A stretch of 46,617 nt of DNA, taken from positions 1-46,617 of the forward strand of contig NZ_FNVG01000032.1 of assembly GCF_900107935.1 (NCBI RefSeq), given 5' to 3'. The DNA is from Vibrio hangzhouensis. GTDB taxonomy: Bacteria > Pseudomonadota > Gammaproteobacteria > Enterobacterales > Vibrionaceae. The first letter of the stretch is position 1; each line of letters opens with the position of its first letter. A program made the position numbers and the translations under genes. The notes under the pieces were generated by a model. It ran no database searches and was not told where the DNA came from. It worked only from the letters and a program-made list of their open reading frames with translations. Positions 32,837 to 41,665 of this stretch are shown here, one piece after another.

Positions 32837-34072
32837 TTAGAATAAAGTTGGATTAAACAACTGGATCTGAACGGTTTCACCCGCTTCGACTGAACCTCGA
32901 TCACGCTCCAGCACCACAAAGCAGTTGGCCAGACTCATTGAGCGGAATGCCCCGGAGCTTTGGTTGCCGGTGGTTTCCACAACAAACTGCCCATCTTCTA
33001 GAGTATAGATGCCGCGTTGATAGTCGGTTCTTCCTGGTGCCTTTTTGAAAGCACTACGCGTGATGGCCGGAATAGACTCAGGCGCTTTCCATTCACTGTG
33101 ACCCGACAGTTTTGCGATAAGAGGCTGAACCAGCACATACATGGTTAACACGGCTGACACCGGGTTGCCAGGTAAGCCACAAAACCAGGCATGGTCGAGC
33201 TCACCAAACGCGAACGGCTTGCCTGGTTTGATGGCGAGCTTCCAAAAGCCAATTTGCCCCAATTCTTCAAGAATATCTTTGGTGTAATCCGCTTCGCCGA
33301 CACTGACACCACCAGAAGTAATGACGACATCTGCTTGTAGCTGAGCATCTTCAAAGGTGGCTTTTAATGTCTCTTGGCAATCAGGAATAATTCCAAGGTC
33401 GATGGCTTCGCAGCCAAAGTTCTCGATAAGGGGTTTGATGCCATAACGGTTACTGTCGTAGATCTGACCATCGCTCAATGTGGTACCTAATGGGCGCAAC
33501 TCATCACCGGTAGAGAAGAAGGCGACTTTAGGTTTGCGGTAAACAGTAAGGTGACTGATTCCCAGTGTTGCGATCATCGGTATATCTCGGGCAGTCAGAC
33601 GAGCGCCTTTTCTGAGTACCACATCGCCTTGGCGAATATCGTCACCAGTAGGGCGGATATTCATGTTTGCTTTTGGTGAGCATTGGTTGAATGTAATGCT
33701 ATTGCCTTCTACAGACGTATTTTCCTGCATGATGACCGCATCACAACCCTCAGGGATTTTTGCTCCCGTCATAATTCTGATGGTGGTCATTTCTGGCCAC
33801 TCACCTTCAAACGGAGCCCCGGCAAATGACTTACCTACCATAGTGAGGGTGGTACTCTTTTCAAGATCGCGTAGGCGAATGGCGTAACCATCCATTGCGG
33901 AATTATCAAATGGCGGAACATTAATCGGGGATAGAATGTCTTCTGCTAACACGAACCCTAGTGCTTCGGGAAGAGGAAGTTGAAGAGTTTCAGAAACAGG
34001 AGTAATTGGAGTGAGCATTTTGTCTAATGCTTCTTCTATAGGCATTAAGCCCGGTGCGTCACAGCAACCCAT
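32837..34072 (-). CDS. moeA: Molybdopterin molybdenumtransferase MoeA
   Basis: A 411-residue protein, the same length as E. coli MoeA. It starts MGCCDAPGLMPIEEALDKML. Family motifs are PPFDNSAMDGYAIR, RIMTGAKIPEGCDAVIMQEN, ITSGGVSVGEADYTKD and GLPGNPVSAVLTMYV. It inserts molybdate into adenylylated molybdopterin. The frame is open far upstream, but the family start and AGGA before the ATG at 34072 support this one. It heads the four-gene operon and is divergent from folE. Confidence 0.95.
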   Translation of the reverse strand: MGCCDAPGLMPIEEALDKMLTPITPVSETLQLPLPEALGFVLAEDILSPINVPPFDNSAMDGYAIRLRDLEKSTTLTMVGKSFAGAPFEGEWPEMTTIRIMTGAKIPEGCDAVIMQENTSVEGNSITFNQCSPKANMNIRPTGDDIRQGDVVLRKGARLTARDIPMIATLGISHLTVYRKPKVAFFSTGDELRPLGTTLSDGQIYDSNRYGIKPLIENFGCEAIDLGIIPDCQETLKATFEDAQLQADVVITSGGVSVGEADYTKDILEELGQIGFWKLAIKPGKPFAFGELDHAWFCGLPGNPVSAVLTMYVLVQPLIAKLSGHSEWKAPESIPAITRSAFKKAPGRTDYQRGIYTLEDGQFVVETTGNQSSGAFRSMSLANCFVVLERDRGSVEAGETVQIQLFNPTLF

Positions 34073-34286
34073 ATGATAATTTGTCCTAATTGATTGGATG
34101 AAACAAGTAAACTGTTTGGAATGTATCATACTTTCTTTTGATAGAGGCTTATCCCAAGGGATAAAATCACTGAAAATATGCTGCAAATCATAGTGCATAG
34201 ATAGCAATACAGAAATTGTGGGTGTAATTGGTGCCAATTCCGAGTATCCTTGTGGCCCCTTACGGGAGTTAGTGCGAGGTAGTAAA

Positions 34287-34940
34287 ATGTCAGGATTAAG
34301 TGAATCAGCAAAATTGGTGAAAGCGGCGTTGGCCGAACGCGGCCTGGAAACGCCAATGTTGCCAAATCAAGTGAGTAGAGAAGAGAAGAAAGAGCGAATC
34401 GAGCATCATATGCGCGAAATCCTTTCATTGCTTCAACTTGATCTTGCTGACGACAGCCTGATGGAAACCCCTCATCGTATTGCTAAAATGTATGTCGATG
34501 AAATTTTCTCGGGACTGGATTACGAAAACTTCCCAAAGATTACTGTCATCGAGAATAAGATGAACGTCAGTGAAATGGTGCGCGTAAAAGACATTACAGT
34601 CACTAGTACATGTGAGCATCATTTGGTGACCATCGATGGCAAAGCGGCGGTTGCCTATATTCCTCGTGGCAAGATTATTGGTCTCTCTAAAATCAACCGA
34701 ATTGTCAGATTTTTTGCTCAGCGTCCTCAAGTTCAGGAGCGTATGACTCAGCAAATTCTTGTTGCACTACAAACTTTGTTAGAAAGTGAAGACGTCGCGG
34801 TGACGATGGACGCAGTACATTATTGTGTCAAGTCACGTGGTGTTATGGATGCGACAAGCGAGACCACAACAACCGCATTGGGCGGGATTTTTAAGTCAAA
34901 TCCTGCAACCCGTCACGAATTCTTACACGGGCTTCGCTAG
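34287..34940 (+). CDS. folE: GTP cyclohydrolase I
   Basis: A 217-residue FolE starting MSGLSESAKLVKAALAERGL. It has the zinc ligands in TSTCEHHLVTI and HYCVKSRGVMDATSETTTTA, and the substrate region RGKIIGLSKINRIVRFFAQR. It converts GTP to dihydroneopterin triphosphate, the first step of folate synthesis. GAGG seven bases before the ATG at 34287 sets the start. It is divergent from moeA; both pathways use pterins made from GTP. Confidence 0.96.
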   Translation: MSGLSESAKLVKAALAERGLETPMLPNQVSREEKKERIEHHMREILSLLQLDLADDSLMETPHRIAKMYVDEIFSGLDYENFPKITVIENKMNVSEMVRVKDITVTSTCEHHLVTIDGKAAVAYIPRGKIIGLSKINRIVRFFAQRPQVQERMTQQILVALQTLLESEDVAVTMDAVHYCVKSRGVMDATSETTTTALGGIFKSNPATRHEFLHGLR

Positions 34941-34972
34941 TCAAGGGTCTTTTTTTGAATCAGTTTCTCAAT

Positions 34973-34999
34973 CAACGCCTTCTATTTCGGAAGGCGTTG
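34973..34999 (+). terminator. Terminator after folE
   Basis: CAACGCCTTC (34973-34982) pairs with GAAGGCGTTG (34990-34999), a 10-pair stem followed by TTGTATTTG. It lies 33 bases past the folE stop. Confidence 0.8.
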
Positions 35000-35145
35000 T
35001 TGTATTTGCGGCAGTTTTTCGTTCATACTGTTGATTAATGGAAAAAAATTAAAGAAAGAGCTGGCGCGCCTCTTTTGTGAATGACTCTACAACTACACTT
35101 TATGTCAATTCTTGAGCCAGTCATCTTTCCCGTTGGACTAGGTGG

Positions 35146-37194
35146 ATGAACAGACTTCAGAAAATCTACAGCTACGCTGAGCCGAATACGACCTTGGTTG
35201 TCATAATGGCGGGATTTGGCTACCCGATATACTACTGGATATGGCAATACCTCTTTCCACAGCCATATGAGAACTTCTGGTTAAGAATGGTATGCTCACT
35301 GGTCGTGATGGTATTAGCTTTTCGGGGAGTAATGTCCAATAAGTTGAAAAGATACCTGCCGTATTACTACCTGTTCGCCATAGGACTGTGTTTACCTTTC
35401 TTCTTTTCTTACATGATGTTCATGAATAATTGGTCTAACGTATGGGTTCTATCCTTTATGTCGTCAATATTCCTGCATATCTTGCTGGTATACGATACAC
35501 GTGTGATGATTTTACAGGCGGTTGCTTGCGTGACGGCTGCGGGCTTTTTTGCATCCCTCGATCTAGAGGAAGGGTTGCATCTGTCAGAACATGCCATCTA
35601 TTTACCGATATTTGCTTTTACCTATTTATTTGGCAACCTTTTTTACTTTCGTAACCAAACCGAGCATGAGGCAAAGTTTTCAATCGCGAAATCATTTGGT
35701 GCAGGGATTGCTCATGAAATGAGAAACCCACTCAGTGCGTTGCTCTCTTCTTTTGAGGTCATTCGTTCTATTGTGCCAAATGGTAGTTCATCGTACAGAA
35801 GTTCCTATCATCTGAATGCTCAGGAGGTTCAGACGCTAAACGACATCGTCGAAGATTCGATGAAAGTCATCTGGGCCGGAAATGAAACCATTGATCTTTT
35901 GTTGACATCCATAGACCAAAACAGGGTGTCTACTTCGACCTTTTGTAAACACCGAGCAAAACAAGTGGTCGAGAATGCAGTGAAAAGCTTTAGTTATAAA
36001 AATGCATCAGAGATAAGGCTTGTCCAGTTAGAGATGGACAATGATTTTGATTACCTAGGAAGTGATACACTGCTTAAGTATCTGATTTATAACTTGTTAA
36101 AAAATGCTTTTCGTCATCGCGGTATGGGTAAGTTCACTATTTCGATTAAGTCTAAAAAAACAGCAGATGGCCACAGTATTTTGATACGAGATAGTGGTAA
36201 AGGTATAGAACCTGATCTAATCAAAAACATATTTGAAGACTTTTATACAACCGGAAAAAACGGCACCTTTGGTTTGGGGTTGTCTTTTTGTCGCAAAGTT
36301 ATGCTTTCTTTTGGCGGTAGCATTGAATGTCGTTCTGTTCACGGTGAATGGACAGAGTTTGAGCTGAAGTTTCCAGAATATCACTCTAGTAAAATCAATA
36401 ACATTAAGTTTGAGTTAATGAAAGCCAAAACAGTACTCTTCATCGGTGAGGAAGAATCAGAAATTGCCAAAGAGTTGAAGAAAATTGGCGAAGATTGTGA
36501 GTTAAATATTACGTTTGTCACTCTTCCCGAAGCGGCTACCTTGGAAGAGCACCAGTTTGAATACAGTCTTATAGTGATCGATGGTAGCCTAGACCGAAAT
36601 GGGTGGTCCTTGATGACCCGCCTCGAAGGTAAACTGAGTTTCACGGAAGCACGCATAGCATTTGTCTATGATGAAGAAGCGAAGAGAAACTTGTACTTTC
36701 AGCGCTATGTGGATATTGAGTTGTTTAGCCGACAAGAATTTCTATATTCTCCAACTATTGCGTTGGACTACCTTTTATTTGATGAACTTAAAATTGACCA
36801 GCCAATTCAACCCTACAACGAGATAGCGACAAAACGGACGGTTATGATTGTAGACGATAACCATTCTCTTCGCTCTATCACTAGCATCATGTTAGAAAAG
36901 CAAGGTTTACATGTCGTACAGGCTGAAAATGGCGAAATAGCACTTAAATTGTTGGAGCAAGAAGATATCGATCTGATTTTGATGGATATAGAAATGCCAG
37001 TGCTTGATGGCTTATCAGCAACCAAACTTATTCGAGAATCTAACGCGTCGTATGCTTCCATCCCGATTGTTGGTTATACCGGGGACAAGAGTGAAGAAAC
37101 GGTTGGTAAGATCAGCGAGTATGGTATGAATGACTTCATCGTTAAACCTACTCCGAAAGATGAGCTTATCGACAAAGTAGCGGTCTGGATATAA
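35146..37194 (+). CDS. cqsS: CqsS hybrid sensor kinase for the CAI-1 autoinducer
   Basis: A 682-residue hybrid kinase that aligns with V. cholerae CqsS (686 aa, as I recall) with an offset of four. Six membrane helices (about 1-170) bind the signal. The phosphorylated His is H190 in GAGIAHEMRNPLSAL (H194 there), the ATPase domain has TFGLGLSFCRKVM, and a C-terminal receiver holds D614 (D618 there). Ligand-site residues W100, S103 and F158 match W104, S107 and F162. F166 replaces Cys170 and corresponds to Phe175 of V. harveyi, which governs preference for signal tail length. At low signal it should act as a kinase feeding LuxU/LuxO. It is convergent with cqsA. Confidence 0.96.
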   Translation: MNRLQKIYSYAEPNTTLVVIMAGFGYPIYYWIWQYLFPQPYENFWLRMVCSLVVMVLAFRGVMSNKLKRYLPYYYLFAIGLCLPFFFSYMMFMNNWSNVWVLSFMSSIFLHILLVYDTRVMILQAVACVTAAGFFASLDLEEGLHLSEHAIYLPIFAFTYLFGNLFYFRNQTEHEAKFSIAKSFGAGIAHEMRNPLSALLSSFEVIRSIVPNGSSSYRSSYHLNAQEVQTLNDIVEDSMKVIWAGNETIDLLLTSIDQNRVSTSTFCKHRAKQVVENAVKSFSYKNASEIRLVQLEMDNDFDYLGSDTLLKYLIYNLLKNAFRHRGMGKFTISIKSKKTADGHSILIRDSGKGIEPDLIKNIFEDFYTTGKNGTFGLGLSFCRKVMLSFGGSIECRSVHGEWTEFELKFPEYHSSKINNIKFELMKAKTVLFIGEEESEIAKELKKIGEDCELNITFVTLPEAATLEEHQFEYSLIVIDGSLDRNGWSLMTRLEGKLSFTEARIAFVYDEEAKRNLYFQRYVDIELFSRQEFLYSPTIALDYLLFDELKIDQPIQPYNEIATKRTVMIVDDNHSLRSITSIMLEKQGLHVVQAENGEIALKLLEQEDIDLILMDIEMPVLDGLSATKLIRESNASYASIPIVGYTGDKSEETVGKISEYGMNDFIVKPTPKDELIDKVAVWI

Positions 37195-37223
37195 AAGAAC
37201 GCCCGAGAATCGGGCGTTCTTTT
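37193..37223. terminator. Bidirectional terminator between cqsS and cqsA
   Basis: AAAAGAACGCCCGA (37193-37206) pairs with TCGGGCGTTCTTTT (37210-37223), 14 pairs with a GAA loop. It overlaps the last two bases of cqsS and ends ten bases before the cqsA stop, serving both genes. Confidence 0.95.
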
Positions 37224-37232
37224 ATGCCTAAA

Positions 37233-38414
37233 TTATCTGAAGGTTATTTCAGGATTATCCCATGCTTTCTGACATACATTTACGACCCTTGCCAGCTCCT
37301 CTATTGTATGGTCCGAGTTGATGGACAGACGTAGCAGGTGCCGACCATTTGGCGTCGCTGGAGGGCAGAATACAGAACCAAAGATGCCGTTATTTTCGAA
37401 AAAGTTTCGCGCCTTAATGGTGTTTTCAACGTCACCGGTATCAATACCAATAATTTGTGACTCGCTCTGTATGTCATAACCTATTTCGCGCAGTTTCTTA
37501 TTCAGGTATTCTGCGTTTCGGCTAAGCGCCTTTCTTCTTTCATCGGAACGAACGATAACATCAAATGTTTTGCTAAGCCTTTTCAGCTCATAGGGCAGTA
37601 CAGTCGAGCTGAATATGGCTGGAAAAGCTACCATTGGCACACAGTAGTTGGTCTTTTCATTAGCCAAAATTGCGCCCGCTCGGTATGCGAAGGTTTTCGC
37701 CAGGCTGGCAGTAATAAAATCAACATGCTCTGTTAGGCCTAGTTCTGCAACAATTCCCGCCCCATTTGGACCATGAGTACCAAGTGAGTGCGATTCATCG
37801 ACAACCAAGGCGCAGTCGTACTCGTAGGCTAACGACACCAAATCTACCAACGGAGCTATCGTGCCAATCGTACTGTACACCGAATCAACAAGTATAATGC
37901 CGCTACCATTCTTTTCTAATTGACGCTTTAGATGGCGCATATTGTTGTGCATGAACATATGAACTTTTGCGCCAGCGATCCTTGCTCCTTCCCAGAGAGA
38001 TGCGTGAGCGAAAAAATCTACATAAACGTTGGTATCTTTGTCACAAATAGTTTGAAGCAGATTGACGTTTGCCGTCCAGCCTGACTGCGTAACCACACAA
38101 CTGTCAAAACCAGTTAGATTAGCGAGTTTGGTTTCAAAATCAGTCTCTTTCTCTGCACCTAGGAGATAGACGCCTGACATCAGCAAACTTTCTTCGTTGT
38201 CGCGAATGCCCTGAATGTGAGCTTCCTTAATCTCTTCATTACTGTTTAAGCTCAAATAATCGTTTGTTTGCATAACAACGTCCCCAAGTTGAGGTCGCTG
38301 ACCACAAATTGCGGGCTTCTTATCTGAGTTCGAGCTGATTCTATCTGCGATAAAATAGTCGTGCTTTTGTGTTATAAATTCTGGAAGAGCCTTTTTGATT
38401 TGTGTTAAGTGCAT
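37233..38414 (-). CDS. cqsA: CqsA, CAI-1 autoinducer synthase
   Basis: A 393-residue PLP enzyme of the alpha-oxoamine synthase fold, close to V. cholerae CqsA. The PLP lysine is K240 in TASLAKTFAYRAGA; VVDESHSLGTHGPNGAG holds the cofactor-binding Asp; LLMSGVYLLGAEKE and YPAIFSSTLLPYE-like VAFPAIFSSTVLPYE are CqsA signatures. It condenses S-adenosylmethionine with an acyl-CoA to an alpha-aminoketone precursor of CAI-1 that CqsS detects. It lies head-to-head at the 3' ends with cqsS. The leader 38415-38641 shows no clear operator. Confidence 0.96.
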   Translation of the reverse strand: MHLTQIKKALPEFITQKHDYFIADRISSNSDKKPAICGQRPQLGDVVMQTNDYLSLNSNEEIKEAHIQGIRDNEESLLMSGVYLLGAEKETDFETKLANLTGFDSCVVTQSGWTANVNLLQTICDKDTNVYVDFFAHASLWEGARIAGAKVHMFMHNNMRHLKRQLEKNGSGIILVDSVYSTIGTIAPLVDLVSLAYEYDCALVVDESHSLGTHGPNGAGIVAELGLTEHVDFITASLAKTFAYRAGAILANEKTNYCVPMVAFPAIFSSTVLPYELKRLSKTFDVIVRSDERRKALSRNAEYLNKKLREIGYDIQSESQIIGIDTGDVENTIKARNFFENNGIFGSVFCPPATPNGRHLLRLSINSDHTIEELARVVNVCQKAWDNPEITFR

Positions 38415-38641
38415 AACAGTTATTCTCTATGTAAATGAAATCATATGTCGGCCGATGCACTTATTTATTGCCGAACTAAGAAGAACTGTCACTATGGAAT
38501 ATTTATTTCTTTGGTATTGCCTGCAAAATGAACTATAGTCTCTTTTGATTAATTTGTTTTGTTTATACCTGTAGGGGGTCTAAGCAACATACTTTCGCTC
38601 GCATCCCTTCCTTTATTGATATTTATATCACAAAATTCTTA

Positions 38642-39607
38642 TTAATGTGATATTAGTTCAGGCCAGTACATTTTTATAAAACCTGCACTCACCCAAATAA
38701 CCGCTAAAGTCGCGACAGATAGTTCCAGGAACCCGAAATTGTGGAGCCAATGCCAGTGAGGATACTCCTCAGCAAAAAAGGTTGTTAGTCTGTGCATTGC
38801 GATTGAGCTGATCACCGACGGGAAGGTAATTGCGGCAATCGAAGGCTGAAACTTAAGTTTAAGCAATCGGAAATAACACAGGTAAATCAGCAGGGTCATG
38901 GTGATGGCAATCCCCGCAAGAGCACCCGTGAGTATAGGATCAGGTTCTGGGAAGTTCACTAAGTATGCCGATAATGTGAGGTTGATCGGTGCTGCCATGA
39001 TGGCAATCGTGGGTCTGGCACGCTTTCTCAACATACCCTCAAATACTAGCCTGTAAAGAACCAGTGGAAGCATGAAAAAATAGATAGCGATACAAAAACT
39101 GGCAATAGTCTCGGAATATACGGTATGACCAAATTGCGTACCGGCAAGTGAACTACTGATAAGTCCCACCGGATATAAAAACCAACTGGGAACAATATTG
39201 GCAATCTTGAAATTTCGTATTTGGTAATAGAAGAATAATACTGCCATTAAAATGTGCAACGTGAGGGCTGCGAACCATAGCGGGTAGGCAATAACTGGTA
39301 GAATGACGGCAAGATAATCGCAGAGAATTAACAGTGCCATGCTCATAGGTGCCATTAGGCTGCCGGTCAGTGGGTTTTTTATATCGGCTGAAAATATATG
39401 GCCGTTTAGCAAATATTTTAGCAGAACTGGTAGCAGAAGTACTGCGCCGATTGATGCTAAGATGGGATGAATATTTTTGCCAAGGCCAGGAGCGTAGAGT
39501 GCCCAGGCGTGTCCCAGGCCAATCATCCCCAGAGCTAATGAAGCTTGGGAGGTCGGTACATTGTGAAACTGAGTCAGTCTTTTTAGGGCGGCAAAGCTAA
39601 TGGTCAC
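38642..39607 (-). CDS. TDT/TehA-SLAC1 family membrane transporter
   Basis: A 321-residue membrane protein with about ten helices and the repeating hairpin layout of the tellurite-resistance/dicarboxylate (TDT) family. It starts at GTG 39607 with MTISFAALKRLTQFHNVPTS. Family-like parts are SLALGMIGLGHAWALY, NPLTGSLMAPMSMALLILC and VPSWFLYPVGLISSSLAG, the last resembling the TehA pore helices with conserved Pro and Gly. It probably carries small anions or dicarboxylates. It is 105 bases after clcA on the same strand. The substrate is unknown. Confidence 0.83.
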   Translation of the reverse strand: MTISFAALKRLTQFHNVPTSQASLALGMIGLGHAWALYAPGLGKNIHPILASIGAVLLLPVLLKYLLNGHIFSADIKNPLTGSLMAPMSMALLILCDYLAVILPVIAYPLWFAALTLHILMAVLFFYYQIRNFKIANIVPSWFLYPVGLISSSLAGTQFGHTVYSETIASFCIAIYFFMLPLVLYRLVFEGMLRKRARPTIAIMAAPINLTLSAYLVNFPEPDPILTGALAGIAITMTLLIYLCYFRLLKLKFQPSIAAITFPSVISSIAMHRLTTFFAEEYPHWHWLHNFGFLELSVATLAVIWVSAGFIKMYWPELISH

Positions 39608-39712
39608 GAAGAGAGCTCTCTGTAATATCCTTATTATTATAACCCAGCTCGGTTTTTAACCGCTCTGGAAGTCTAGCCGTCTAATTATTGCATAGAATCA
39701 GCAATAATGCCC

Positions 39713-41113
39713 TCAGTTTTCTTTACGCGGTAGATCTTGTTGGCGAAGTTTCTCATTTTTGATAGTGCGGTGTAGCAGTTGACTGTATATAGGCTGACCT
39801 CCAAGAGACTGGGCGATGATTGTCGCTCCGACGGCGGTAATAATGAGAGGCAGGATCAGGTGATAGTTGTTTGTCATTTCAATCACCAGAAGAATGCCTG
39901 TAATAGGGGCTCGCACTGTAGCCGAAAATAGTGCTCCCATACCCGCAATGGCGAAAACACCGGGTTCTATGGGTAAATCAGGGAAAATGGCCTTCGCTGT
40001 AAGTCCGAAGGCGTAACCAAATGAGGTTCCCAACGCCAACATCGGCGCAAAGATCCCGCCAGGAGCACCGGAACCAAAGCAGATCAAAGTCGTCATTACA
40101 CGGCCAATAAACAGTAACACCAGAACAGAGGCACTGAAGCTACCGTTGGTGATCTCTGGAATCAATCCAATACCGCCACCCGTCAATTCTGGAACATAAA
40201 GTAGGAGTAACCCAAAGGTACCGCCAATCATGGATCCGGTGATTAAAAAGCGTTTCAGGTCGTTTTTGTGGATGTGCACAAACAGATCTTGAAATACGGT
40301 GACCAGTTTATTGAAAGCAACACCAAAAACGCCAAACAGAGCTCCTAAAAGCAAAAATAACCACAGAACATTCAGGTCCGGTGAACCATACTGTGGCATG
40401 GTGATGACGGCGCTCTGTCCATTGATATAACGAAACACAATTGTCGCCGTCACTGCTGAGATCAGGACTGCTTTTATGGAAATCAGTGAATAGCGAAAAT
40501 GTGGCCGCATTTCTTCAAAGACAAACATGATACCTGCGAGCGGAGCGTTGAACGCCGCCGCGAGCCCGCCTGCGGCGCCGGACGCCAATAGGGTGTGACG
40601 GCTATCGTCGTTCTTAACACGAAAGATATCGGTGACCATTCGGGCGATGTTACCTCCCATTTGCACTGTCGGGCCTTCACGTCCCAGAACCATCCCCGAG
40701 CCAAGTGCTCCTAGTCCACCAAAAAACTTAACCGGCAGTACTCGCCACCAACGAACAGGTCGGATGTTATCCATAGCACCTTCAATCTCAGGTATCCCTG
40801 AACCTGCAGCCTCAGGAGCGAACTTGTGAACCAGAAAATAACCTATGAAGGCAAGTAATGCACTAATGAGAAATGCGGATAACCAAAGCGGTAACACGGA
40901 GCCAATTTCGTCACGTAACCAGTCGGTACGGGTTTCAGTAACGAAATGTACCCCCAGTTCAAACAAGGTTCCTACTAACCCAGCCAGAACACCTACCACA
41001 CAAGAAAGCAAAAGGACAGAAATGGGGGTTGTGTCTCTGGAGAGAAATTGGTTAATCGTGCCTTTTGGGACATGAGCGAGCAACGATTGTTTGATTCTTT
41101 CTCTCTTTGTCAT
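39713..41113 (-). CDS. clcA: H+/Cl- exchange transporter ClcA
   Basis: A 466-residue CLC antiporter. The chloride motifs are GSGIPEIEGAM (S105), GREGPTVQMGG (gating E146) and the proton-pathway Glu E201 in FVFEEMRPHFR, all offset by two from E. coli ClcA (S107, E148, E203). Later GSGAPGGIFAPMLALGTSFG completes the selectivity region. Keeping the proton glutamate means it is an exchanger, not a channel. It protects cells during acid stress. The start has AAGG about 11 bases upstream. Confidence 0.96.
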   Translation of the reverse strand: MTKRERIKQSLLAHVPKGTINQFLSRDTTPISVLLLSCVVGVLAGLVGTLFELGVHFVTETRTDWLRDEIGSVLPLWLSAFLISALLAFIGYFLVHKFAPEAAGSGIPEIEGAMDNIRPVRWWRVLPVKFFGGLGALGSGMVLGREGPTVQMGGNIARMVTDIFRVKNDDSRHTLLASGAAGGLAAAFNAPLAGIMFVFEEMRPHFRYSLISIKAVLISAVTATIVFRYINGQSAVITMPQYGSPDLNVLWLFLLLGALFGVFGVAFNKLVTVFQDLFVHIHKNDLKRFLITGSMIGGTFGLLLLYVPELTGGGIGLIPEITNGSFSASVLVLLFIGRVMTTLICFGSGAPGGIFAPMLALGTSFGYAFGLTAKAIFPDLPIEPGVFAIAGMGALFSATVRAPITGILLVIEMTNNYHLILPLIITAVGATIIAQSLGGQPIYSQLLHRTIKNEKLRQQDLPRKEN

Positions 41114-41296
41114 TGGATTATTGGACCTTAATTGCGCCGAATGGAATTGAATGCATAGCTAAAATTATACGGCTTCCCGAATTCGGCGACAGTGGCAAGA
41201 ATGAAAAGTAGTATTTCAATATTAGCTATGGGCGATACGAGGATGGTTTGTGAGTCAGATCATTGTATTTATCTTGTAAAACTGGAATTTTGTACC

Positions 41297-41490
41297 ATAT
41301 TTAGAGTGTAGGGTATGTATTCTACAAGCACGGAGGATTTGAAAACCCTGCATACAATTTGGATGTGCTACAAACAGATACTACAGCCTCGTAAATTATC
41401 TCAACCACGACAACAGGTTTAGAGATTCGCGAACTCACGATTGAGTAACGAGGGATAAAGGCGCGCGCAAGGTGCGCCTTTTGTCTTTTC
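41297..41490 (+). ncRNA. Possible small RNA ending in a terminator between clcA and the G3E GTPase gene
   Basis: The 552-base gap 41114-41665 holds no gene. A clear terminator at 41457-41490 (AAAGGCGC pairing with GCGCCTTT, then TTTGTCTTTT) has no plus-strand coding frame before it. A weak promoter, TTGTAA (41274-41279) and CATATT (41296-41301), could start a transcript of about 180 bases. The terminator is seen; the transcript is inference. No match to Qrr, Spot 42 or CsrB was recognised. Confidence 0.35.
41457..41490 (+). terminator. Orphan Rho-independent terminator
   Basis: AAAGGCGC (41457-41464) pairs with GCGCCTTT (41474-41481), followed by TTGTCTTTT. No plus-strand gene lies within 500 bases upstream. 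Confidence 0.75.
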
Positions 41491-41608
41491 GAATTCAGCT
41501 ACATATTTTGCCACTTCTAGTTCATTTTTAATCCCAGCCGTCTTAAAACATCACTTTAGACTCATTTCGACGGCAAGACTCACGCTGCCTGGATACCGAA
41601 GGAGCTAG

Positions 41609-41632
41609 AACCTCAAAGTCACTTAGGTATAT
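41609..41632 (+). repeat. Degenerate end of a palindromic repeat
   Basis: AACCTCAAAGTCACTTAGGT followed by ATA resembles the right end of the repeat family (CATCTTGGGGTCACTTGGGT and ATA) with several changes. The matching left end is not visible, so it is probably a remnant. It lies just upstream of the G3E GTPase gene. Confidence 0.45.
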
Positions 41633-41665
41633 ACTTCATTTATGACATGATACAGAGTGAGCACT

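Noticed and set aside
41114..41456. CsrB-like or Qrr-like small RNA
   Set aside because: There are too few GGA motifs for CsrB, and the conserved Qrr core is absent.
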